Positions 57,301 to 64,000 of a stretch of 64,000 nt of DNA are shown here, piece after piece (position 1 is the first letter of the stretch; each line of letters opens with the position of its first letter). This DNA is from Actinomucor elegans. Taxonomy: Eukaryota > Mucoromycota > Mucoromycetes > Mucorales > Mucoraceae. The DNA is taken from positions 3,348,001 to 3,412,000 of the forward strand of contig JAMSLZ010000002.1 in NCBI GenBank assembly GCA_026027325.1, given 5' to 3'. The position numbers were made by a program, and so were the translations under genes. The notes beneath the pieces are model-generated. The model was not told the origin of the DNA. It worked only from the letters and a program-made list of their open reading frames with translations, and searched no databases.

Positions 57301-57725
57301 GATTCTCCGGCAGCTGATTTCCCTTGAAGAAAAGCATCGACTACAGCTTTCGAGTTCTTTTGTTTTGCAGCCTGAAGGATGCGAACATCGAAATGGGCAG
57401 GTTCAGTAGCAGCTTCGATCGATCTAAAATTACCACCTGACTTTTTTAAACCATTACTGGGGCCAACGGTAGTCCAAGAACGCTTTTGAAAATGAGCAAG
57501 AGTCGCGGCCGAAGTATTGTGATTACTGTTGGAATCAACTTGATCTTGTTTCTGGTTGAACTGAGTTGGGCTTCTGGTTGTATAAGAAAGTTTACCAGCT
57601 GATACTTGGCGTGTGGGTAAATTAGCAAGAAAGGCAGTCGATTTAGGTGCAACAAGCTGCTTCGTTAGAACACCCTGTCTTGCGACAGAGTTTAGTATTG
57701 TCGATGTTCCTTTAACACCGTACAT
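54324..57725 (-). CDS. Large mitochondrial pentatricopeptide repeat (PPR) protein
   Basis: A single exon of 1133 residues. The N-terminus (MYGVKGTSTILNSVARQG.., rich in Arg, Ser and Thr and poor in acidic residues for ~60 residues) looks like a mitochondrial targeting peptide. The rest is built from ~35-residue helical repeats with PPR phrases such as YNALVYAHVNAGDINGALDI, TYGILLSAYCRLENFEKATK, YFYNVIISKLAKCRKIEPVL and TYASVISACIRCSSESRAAR; at least 15-20 repeats are visible in two blocks separated by a charged linker around residues 660-680. PPR proteins bind RNA in organelles and act in stability or translation of mitochondrial transcripts. The overall plan recalls fungal Pet309/Cya5 or LRPPRC-type proteins, but orthology is not clear by eye. 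Upstream lies a long intergenic gap. Confidence 0.87.
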   Translation of the reverse strand: MYGVKGTSTILNSVARQGVLTKQLVAPKSTAFLANLPTRQVSAGKLSYTTRSPTQFNQKQDQVDSNSNHNTSAATLAHFQKRSWTTVGPSNGLKKSGGNFRSIEAATEPAHFDVRILQAAKQKNSKAVVDAFLQGKSAAGESAPSLSTQTYEAVIEAYGHLRKNNQPLTPMLNAYQDMVATGVQPSSQTYALLIRSLCNRDSEVQKTVSMLRRKVARTGNAVDNLGDLENENNMEKALALFNKAVTEKSTQDFDTDLYNCLLRGLSFKGNTTDGLYIYEHLESAHNANPNGMTFATLMSLFGTAGDLPAVRECFNEYKAMMNRLPRHDPTYVYNALVYAHVNAGDINGALDIIENVMVKDRVKVSILPYNKIFRRACFDGNMETVDSVLAKLESDVSLPKPDANTYGILLSAYCRLENFEKATKVYNSLLNHDVSKQYGHIADYAYACSSNNMPDQALNIVKDMTTRGLDLDPNLCQKVVMSYFDNGRVDDAVSALKSMVEIYAKSNFLVQNSPVSQLALDMTVKCNKVDSAISILQFMGNYSVHPTPPVCDAILKMYQEAKANPDQWQALSKQMNERTFYTLYDTAFRRENTPEDFCNLALDILKDMQALNIPVSASLYVRVLTRMKKYEASDYEARWKESFAPFMPSIQEQIQLDRKVGKKAEDSETPATASSSAITVESDLLSGSAVDASLNGNFEKAIDILNNQIIQHGKVPTPEAVRDMIQFSTKSGRLDAAEDIYKTVIDSFSQLEGTRKHRAYSIIYNSMLVAHARKGDLNAAKIFYDKLRSIKLYPDADAYGSLLACTANCTTDESTDALAIYEEAKKHNVRPTVYFYNVIISKLAKCRKIEPVLRLFDEMKQLGVPPNSITYASVISACIRCSSESRAARYFQEMISSPKYQPRIGAYNSMIQFYVQQKPNREKALEYFNLSKQFNLKPSQHTYKLLMEAYANIPAYDMLTAHKLLTEMNKRHGLNPSAAHYATLIRSYGCLHRDVHSALAVYKEMQKAGIKADESVYQAMLNTYIDNNDMKQAENLYHDMIKQGTKSSPYIENLFIAGYGAQGQLDRAEKVFNKMSDRNSLSREPSTYEAMAKAYVANGQVEKAQQVVDQMRARDFPPKVVNGVVSMINSSTH

Positions 57726-58409
57726 TGCAAGTTGTTTGATTAATTACAAAAAAAAATTTAATAATTCTTTCTTAAGGAAGAAAGCGTAAAACACAGAGGG
57801 GGAACTTATAATTCTCGGGATTACCCTTAAGCCGCCCTGTTTTTGAGTCAAAACGTCCGGGTAGAAAGATGACGGTGTTACTTGAATCGACTCTATTGGC
57901 TCAAAAGATAAGGAATGAAAATGCTTTTCTTTTGCTCTTCAGTGATTCAAATGGTATCATGTATCACTGATTATACTTTCGATCGTCCTATGTACCTGCA
58001 TTTCATACTTCAATGTGCAACGATCAAGCAACAGAATCTTAAGCTTGTTTTATAAGTTGAAACATATTCTATTGGATTAACTGAGTTCAAAGAGCTCTTT
58101 GTTCTCGAAGGTACTAGCTTATTTTTATCAGCAAAATACACTATTTGACGAAAAGTTTCCTAAAATAGTGTGTGTGTCATTGTCTTGATAGGGCCTCCAG
58201 ATATCTGAGAAACCGAGAGTTATAATGATAGCTTAAACTACTTTGTCCCGAAAGTATGATGAAAGGATTGTCTTGATTTCCTTGTTACAGCAATAATAGG
58301 TATATGAGATAACAACAGTCTCTTTTTCACTAGCAATCCAATAGTTAAATCATATGCACTTGCCATTCAATACTCTTAGTTCAGCTCCTTTACTTCAACT
58401 AGCTTTTTG

Positions 58410-58434
58410 AAAAAAAAAAAAAAAAAAAAAAAAA
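58410..58434. repeat. Homopolymer A25
   Basis: Twenty-five A after AACTAGCTTTTTG in intergenic DNA. Confidence 0.8.
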
Positions 58435-59194
58435 CAAAATTTGATCGTTACTGTCGCATATTCGATATCCAATCACAATGTCTATCATTTTCCCACCGCC
58501 ACATTAGGTGAAAATTAAAATATGACCGGTTAAAATATACCCGATATCTGAAATCTTCGTAAACCAAAAAAAAACTATTGCTACTAGATTTTTTGACATT
58601 AAACTAAAACAGCCGTTCTAAGCTATATAAGCCCATATAATTCAGACTCTTGTCAACAAACACAATATAATGTTTATATTAATCTATGCGCATCAGAAAC
58701 TCGCTAAAGCATCATGTATACATTAAAACTTTTCTTTATTACAAAAGAATATACTGAAACGAAATTTTGCTCAGTTTTGATGGAATTAATTTTGATAATA
58801 TTGACTTACTAATTTGATTACAGTCTGCCTTTGTCTGCAAAGGTAACAACTATTGTTATTTTCAAGTATAGAAAATATACCTATGTCTGTCTTATACATG
58901 CACTTTATGAAATATAATTCCAACAAGTTAAAGAATTTACTTACGTCTAAAGTTCCATTTAATGAGTTCATTATCAATTGGAAAGCAACTCCATATAAAA
59001 ACGTGGGATATATTAGAACTAGTTCATATATTTCAGATATATGTGATACAATACGAGAAAGTTCTGAATAGAATATGTTTTGAACTTTATGAGCACATAA
59101 TTCATTAATGAATGCTTATAAAATTTACAGGTACAAGCTATTTATTTGACGTAATAAAAACATACAAGTTAAATTAATGGCTTACCTGATGAAG

Positions 59195-59510
59195 AAATTC
59201 ATTATGAGCTTGAATTGCTAAACAAATGCGACATTTGATCGAGATCGGCTGACAGATTTATGAAATCTTCCCATTTTCAGCTTTAGATCCCTCAACCAAT
59301 CTCGATTTGATGCTACATATTATTTGAACATGTTTAGAATGAAGCTTTGTATCTGCTAGAATCACTGTTGCGCTTCAGTCCAACGAATACATTATACTTT
59401 AATAATTATTGGTATTCAAATTCTTTTTCATATAAAGCACATCAATTGATCTGCAGATCTCCTCTTGCTCGATTCTGGTTTAATGTTGCTTCTAACAATT
59501 AACCCTTACC
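59195..59510. repeat. Dispersed GATCGAGATCGG repeat, cluster 9 (inverted pair plus one)
   Basis: Copy one is plus (59197-59267): AAATTCATTATGAGCTTG, AATGCGACATTTGATCGAGA, TCGGCTGACAGATTTATG. Copy two is minus (59287-59345): GATCCCTCAACCAATCTCGA, TTTGATGCTACATATTATTT, GAACATGTTTAGAATGAAGC. Copy three is minus (59450-59500): GATCTGCAGATCTCCTCTTG, CTCGATTCTGGTTTAATGTT. Copies one and two face each other, the only inverted pair seen. Confidence 0.6.
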
Positions 59511-60384
59511 CAGAACAAGTCGCTTTGTGTACTACAATATTTGTTCAACTGAATTGCGATTAATATATTTATTTGGCAACAATTAACTGTAATTTACTTT
59601 CATTTGCTATCCACTCGACCTAATGCTTTATGATTAGAAGATTCCTACATTTACTCATTGAAATTCCACAACTGATAGGCATTTCTTATTCAAAATAAAC
59701 TGTTGTATCTGCCATAATCATTATTTACTTGTAAAACAATCAATGTATTACATTGGTCGATAAATAAATATAATTAATTGATATTTGTTATTCAATTCTA
59801 GCAGGTAGGGTTGTATTACCTCCAGTAATGGCACCTCCAGTTAGTATTCCATACTTAAAATGAGCTGCTACATATATTAGAAAAGGCATATGTATAATAT
59901 AGGCCCGCAATATTAATACTATAGTCCTATAAAAGTGTTCAAAAACAAGATGTACAAATGTGGAGGAATCAGAAATGAAATAAAGCTTTAGCAGTGGTGC
60001 AAAACAATGATGCAATAGAAGAAAGGATAGAACACACCATTACATAGAGAGCATTTACATCATTGCTGCTGCATCAAAAAAAATATATATATATACCTCA
60101 GCTCAGTTTTAGAAAAGAAGCGCATTATATTATCAATGGGTTTATATTAAGAACAAGCTCTGAACATAGACCTTCATTTTTAAAAAAGAAAAGAAAAATA
60201 TTATAAAAACTAATGTTTTTATAGCATATTATATTACTTATATTGGTGACCGTATTCAAAATAAACCGAAGTTCTGCCTTTTTTGCACAGGTAATTAAAT
60301 TACGAGAAAGTACCAATATTTGATCTCAAGAAAGCATAAAAATAAAACATCTCACGTTAATATAGCAAAAATAAAAAAAAATAT

Positions 60385-60456
60385 GAGGCTACCAGGGGTC
60401 GAACCTGGAATCTCCTGATTCGTAGTCAGACGCCTTATCCATTGGGCCATAGCCCC
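60385..60456 (-). tRNA. tRNA-Arg (anticodon ACG)
   Basis: The minus strand folds as a full cloverleaf of 72 nt. The acceptor GGGGCTA pairs with TAGCCTC (one G-T). The D arm lies in GCCCAATGGATAAGGC. The anticodon stem-loop is TCTGA-CTACGAA-TCAGG with anticodon ACG, reading CGT after wobble modification. The T arm is CCAGG-TTCGACC-CCTGG. There is no intron and CCA is not encoded. A T-rich stretch (TTTTTTTTTA) follows within about 10 nt as a Pol III terminator. The internal B box GGTTCGACC is intact. Confidence 0.95.
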
Positions 60457-60725
60457 TCATATGTTATTGAGACCGCTAAAAAATTGATCACTAACAAAAA
60501 TTAGTAATTTTTTGATGACGTATACTATTTGTAAGCCAATAGTATTCGAATATTTCCCGGAATACTTGATCCGATAAACGCATTTGTCAAAAGTCAAAAC
60601 TGAAGATGTCTAATGTACTTGGACATTCAGCTTGATCTCGAACAGATGCTTGCATAAATTACATTTAATGTTAATATAACACTCGTTAATAACCAGCTAC
60701 CTAAGTAAATTAAGCAGTCGATGAG
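60457..60725. other. Short intergenic space between tRNA and LTR
   Basis: About 270 bp upstream of the tRNA 5' end. ATATAACACTC at 60674-60684 is an exact inverted copy of GAGTGTTATAT at 60723-60733, which spans the LTR boundary. Nothing else is seen. Confidence 0.4.
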
Positions 60726-61089
60726 TGTTATATCGAATATAATAAAGACTGTAAAAATAACCAGACTGATAAAACGAATTAATTTATTAAAGCATTAAAA
60801 TGATGAGCTATTTATACAAAATTGAAGTTCGGATTTAACTTGATATTATAGACGATTGAGTTAGTCAAAGACTGCGCTCATGGAGTTAACAAGGATTTAT
60901 AGTAATCCATTCTAGTACGACTTTATATTCGGTGATAGATAGTTTATGAAGGTTAGCTGCACTAAGCATTGATTTCCATATATATCTCTTAACCGACGTT
61001 ACAAAGCTGTCAAAGCACAAGCTGAGTATAAGCATTGTCGAACATTGACCTGATTGGTGACGGACACTGAACAAGTCATGTTTACAACA
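60726..61089 (-). mobile_element. 3' LTR of the Ty3/gypsy element
   Basis: Read on the minus strand, the LTR starts TGTTGTAAACATGACTTG at 61089 and ends CGATATAACA at 60726, about 364 bp with TGTT/AACA ends. It is preceded by the purine-rich AGAAGGGGGCAA (61090-61101), a polypurine tract for plus-strand priming. A TATAAATAG promoter-like motif (near 60807-60816) and a later AATAAA-like signal fit the usual U3-R order. The other LTR lies beyond the window, so the boundaries rest on termini and tract, not on an alignment. Confidence 0.65.
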
Positions 61090-61318
61090 TTGCCCCCTTC
61101 TAGACAGTTGCTTATACTAAGAGTGTTTGCATTGTTACTAGGTATAGTCTATAATGTGCATAAGTTAATAGGAAGTTACATACTTCGGTGCGTGTCCTTT
61201 CGCCTTGTAATGAACTGATCGTAGTTATTCCTCGATAAAAACCTTATGTAAAAAACCCGTAGGATAAAAGTGAAGGAAAAGAAGAATAACAAACAAGACT
61301 GTATAAAAAGTCTATGAT

Positions 61319-64000
61319 CTATTGTTGGTTTCTACTGCGTTTGTTCCGAGTAGCTATCTTACGTGTATTGACTGTCATAGGAGCCTTACGTTTCTTGGAA
61401 GAGGATTGCTTATGATCAGCATTGCGACGTCCCCAATATATTTCAATTGGTTTCTTTGAATCGAAGTGTGATGGAGGTTCCCATGTATCATCTTCATCGT
61501 TTGGATATCCTTTCCATTTGACTCTGTATAAATAATTACCAGGTGAACCAGAATGATCAATGACTGCTTGTATTTCAAAGTGATCTTCTTTAAGCTTTTG
61601 ATATTCTTCAGTAGATATATTATCTGAGGAGATGAATATAATATGCGATGTAGGTACATCTCTAGATAAGAGAGTACCCGCTTTATCTTTCAAGATATAG
61701 CTACCGTTCTTTGTGATTCCATGTATATAAAATGGACCGAGATTACGCGCATCTAATTTGCTTAATCGTGTTACATTCTTAATCATAACTTTACTTCCAA
61801 CAGGAAACTGCTTAGTTACAATCCTATGCGTTTTTACGAATCTGTCGTGATCACGTTCTTGCGTATCTCTTATGCGTTTAGACAATGCTGGTATAACGAC
61901 TTCATTGACAAATTTGAATTTTTCATCAATCATTTTCGTGTCAGTTTCTTCTAGTTGCAATACAGGTTTAGTATTTGAGTAGTCTTCAAAGCCATTTGGT
62001 TGTCTATTGAATAACACTGTATAAGGACGAGACTTATGTAACCGTGCGTATTTACAATTCATAGCGTATTGACAATAATTCAAATAATAATCCCAGTCAG
62101 CGCCTTTACCGCGTAATTCCTTAACAATTGTACGTTTTGCCAAACCGACATATGCTTCGTTTACCGAGTTACCCGTAGGAGAGTATGGTAATGAAAGTCT
62201 TCGATCAATGCCACTCATCTCAATCATTTTTGCTACAATATCAGCTGTGAACTCTGCACCATTATCCGAATTCAAGATCTTTGGAAAGCCAAATAACGAG
62301 AATATAGATAAAAGTTCGGCAGCGATAGTCGTACTATGTTTATCAGGTAATGCTCTAAGAACAGTAAACCTTGAATAATAGTCTACCATGACTAACATAA
62401 AGTTATTGCCGCGAGAAGAGGTGACATCAAAAGTACCTAAATCCATACACCAATGATCAAGTGGTTGATCAGGCAATACAGATTTTGGTGGGTGATAACC
62501 AACTTTGGATATGTTGAACCTATTGCATTCAGTACATTCGCCCAAGATTCGTTGAATATCTTTTCGCATGTTTGTCCAGTGAATACCATCATGGTGTAAT
62601 TGGTTCTCGATGCTTTGTAAACCATAATGTCCTAAAAGGTGTGCTTTAAATACGAGATTATCACGTTCATTTTTAGGTGGTGTAATATAATCAGCAAACT
62701 TTAATGTTCGAAGAATCAGGTCTTCATCGTCATTAGAAGTTTGTTGTGGAGATATAGTAGCGCAAGTATCATTACTCTGATCAGTAAGTAATATTGGTAC
62801 TGTTGAAGAAGAAGCTAAGAGAGAAGTATTATTTTTATAAATACTAGGGCGTGACTGTTGAGCAAATTGCTTTTTGCTTTTAGCCATAGATCCCTTTTCA
62901 CTATCTTTCAAGCTTTTCTTTTTGTTTGAAATGCTACCAACATCACCAAGCGCGACTATATCGAGACAACTACCCCCCTCCAGAACATTAATCGGTTGAT
63001 CCTCGTCCGTATAAAGGCGTGAGAGAGCGTCAGGAATAAGATTTTTGAATCCAGGCAGGTGAACTGTATTGAACGTATAGCCAAAAATACCCTCATACCA
63101 ACCAGCCATTAAAGCATTAGGTACTTCTTGAGTCTGCAAGTAAATGAGACTTTTATGATCAGTATGCAACGTAAAGGGAATAAGATACAGCCACTTGTGG
63201 AATTTCGCAAATGCATAAACGACAGCTAACAATTCACGTTTGGTAGTGCTATAGTTGCGTTCGGAAACACTAAGCTTTCGAGAAGCCAAGGCAACAAACT
63301 TAACTTCATTATCGATAATTTGATACAGCATAGCACCAATACCAGACACACTTGCATCTGTTGCAACATGAAATCGTTGACCGATAACTGGAGGCGAGAT
63401 AACAGGAGCATTGGCCAGAGCGTATTTAAGAGCTGCAAAAGCTTGTTCGTGTTTGTTTGACCAGACTTTAGTAATATCTTTTACGTTACGTAGGTCATCT
63501 AAATCAGCAGCGAGTTTAGCAAAGAAAGGAATGGATGAACGGAAGAAGTTCATAAACCCGAGAAACTGTTGGATATGACGTCCAGTAGTCATTTTAGGCC
63601 AGCTTTCTAAGCTTGCTACTTTGCGAGGATCAGGGATCAGTTTACCTTTTATCAACGACCAACCCAATATGTGTATACTCTGTTGAGCGAATACGATCTT
63701 ATCAGGATTCAGTACGAGATTAGCACTAGTAAGACGTTTGGTCACTTCAGCAACGCAATCTGCATGATATGATAGCGGAGGAAATGTAGAAACAACGATG
63801 TCATCTACATACACGTTGACGTAAGGAAGATCTTCAAAGAGTGTTGTCAAATTGCGTTGGACGACCGATCCAACGAAACTTATGCCATAGCACGCTTTGA
63901 TAAAGCGCATCTGCCGATTGGTATAGGGACAAGTAAAGGACAGTTTCTCGCGATCTTCATCAGCAACTTTAAAACTTGTAAAGCAAGCATGAATGTCCAA
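61319..64000 (-). CDS. Ty3/gypsy chromovirus pol (RT-RNase H-integrase-chromodomain), partial
   Basis: One open frame enters from the window edge and runs 893 codons to the stop at 61319 without a break; the N-terminal Gag/protease part lies outside. Reverse transcriptase has VNVYVDDIVVSTF with the YVDD catalytic pair. RNase H includes FHVATDASVSGIGAMLYQ, TTKRELLAVVYAF and HTDHKSLIYL. A Lys/Ser linker follows. Integrase has the zinc motif HLLGHYGL..CTECNRF, and catalytic blocks DLGTFDV, NSDNGAEFTAD and SVNEAYVGLAKRT. The C-terminus has a GPF-like GPFYIHGI block and a chromodomain (YLYRVKWKGYPNDEDDTWEP). This is the domain order of chromoviruses, in which the chromodomain directs insertion to marked chromatin. 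The open frame suggests a recent insertion. It lies 230 bp inside its LTR. Confidence 0.93.
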   Translation of the reverse strand: MDIHACFTSFKVADEDREKLSFTCPYTNRQMRFIKACYGISFVGSVVQRNLTTLFEDLPYVNVYVDDIVVSTFPPLSYHADCVAEVTKRLTSANLVLNPDKIVFAQQSIHILGWSLIKGKLIPDPRKVASLESWPKMTTGRHIQQFLGFMNFFRSSIPFFAKLAADLDDLRNVKDITKVWSNKHEQAFAALKYALANAPVISPPVIGQRFHVATDASVSGIGAMLYQIIDNEVKFVALASRKLSVSERNYSTTKRELLAVVYAFAKFHKWLYLIPFTLHTDHKSLIYLQTQEVPNALMAGWYEGIFGYTFNTVHLPGFKNLIPDALSRLYTDEDQPINVLEGGSCLDIVALGDVGSISNKKKSLKDSEKGSMAKSKKQFAQQSRPSIYKNNTSLLASSSTVPILLTDQSNDTCATISPQQTSNDDEDLILRTLKFADYITPPKNERDNLVFKAHLLGHYGLQSIENQLHHDGIHWTNMRKDIQRILGECTECNRFNISKVGYHPPKSVLPDQPLDHWCMDLGTFDVTSSRGNNFMLVMVDYYSRFTVLRALPDKHSTTIAAELLSIFSLFGFPKILNSDNGAEFTADIVAKMIEMSGIDRRLSLPYSPTGNSVNEAYVGLAKRTIVKELRGKGADWDYYLNYCQYAMNCKYARLHKSRPYTVLFNRQPNGFEDYSNTKPVLQLEETDTKMIDEKFKFVNEVVIPALSKRIRDTQERDHDRFVKTHRIVTKQFPVGSKVMIKNVTRLSKLDARNLGPFYIHGITKNGSYILKDKAGTLLSRDVPTSHIIFISSDNISTEEYQKLKEDHFEIQAVIDHSGSPGNYLYRVKWKGYPNDEDDTWEPPSHFDSKKPIEIYWGRRNADHKQSSSKKRKAPMTVNTRKIATRNKRSRNQQ

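Larger units (their letters stand above)
57726..60384. other. Intergenic region between PPR gene and tRNA
   Basis: About 2.7 kb with no recognised gene. Contains A25 (58410-58434), repeat cluster 9 (59195-59510) and short AT-rich frames without family features (58786-59071, 59788-60015). The minus-strand tRNA ends at 60385, and T-rich minus-strand sequence beyond it serves as a Pol III terminator. Confidence 0.4.

Overview
The window looks like nuclear DNA of an early-diverging filamentous fungus, most likely Mucoromycota (Mucorales). It is AT-rich, protein genes carry short introns (mostly 46-60 nt, GT-AG with CTAAY-like branch sites), poly-glutamine tracts are common, and the gene families are fungal: white-collar photoreceptor, AreA-type GATA factor, Rom1/2-type RhoGEF, Zn2Cys6 factor and a chromodomain Ty3/gypsy element. 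All gene names come from recognising sequence families by eye; no database was searched. For almost every multi-exon gene the proposed exon lengths sum to a whole number of codons, which supports the models.

Layout. 0.7-2.9 kb: NELF-C/D (+). 3.9-4.9 kb: decayed Tc1/mariner-type transposase (-). 5.4-14.2 kb: three + strand genes for membrane traffic and polarity: an Mvp1/SNX8 sorting nexin, a Sec2-type Rab GEF and a DH-PH-CNH Rho GEF. 15.8-24 kb: an AreA-like GATA factor (-), an F-box protein (+) transcribed divergently from it, and the blue-light receptor WC-1 (-). 25.8-34 kb: four - strand genes: a GPI-less, membrane-anchored periplasmic-binding-protein-like surface protein, a KCTD-type BTB protein, glucosamine-6-phosphate N-acetyltransferase (chitin precursor synthesis) and RNA polymerase I subunit A49. 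36.7-38.4 kb: a convergent pair, a small membrane protein with two PPxY motifs and a P-loop GTPase ending in a CaaX box. 38.4-45.3 kb is a gene desert of repeats and decayed sequence. 45.3-52 kb: PFK-2/FBPase-2 (+), a Zn2Cys6 transcription factor (+), and the DP partner of E2F (-), tightly packed. 54.3-57.7 kb: a 1133-residue mitochondrial PPR protein (-). 60.4 kb: tRNA-Arg(ACG). 60.7 kb to the end: a chromovirus with one LTR and an open pol frame that runs off the window.

The gaps are not empty. A degenerate dispersed repeat with the core GATCGAGATCGGTCGAGA occurs at least 17 times in nine intergenic places, usually as two or three copies spaced about 150-190 bp apart. Nine homopolymer A/T runs of 22-32 bases occur, four of them inside introns.

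The genes do not form one pathway. Transcription (NELF-C/D, Pol I A49, GATA, WC-1, Zn2Cys6, DP) and polarity or membrane traffic (Mvp1, Sec2, Rho GEF, GTPase, PPxY protein) are over-represented, which fits an ordinary gene-containing chromosome arm with mobile-element-rich gaps.
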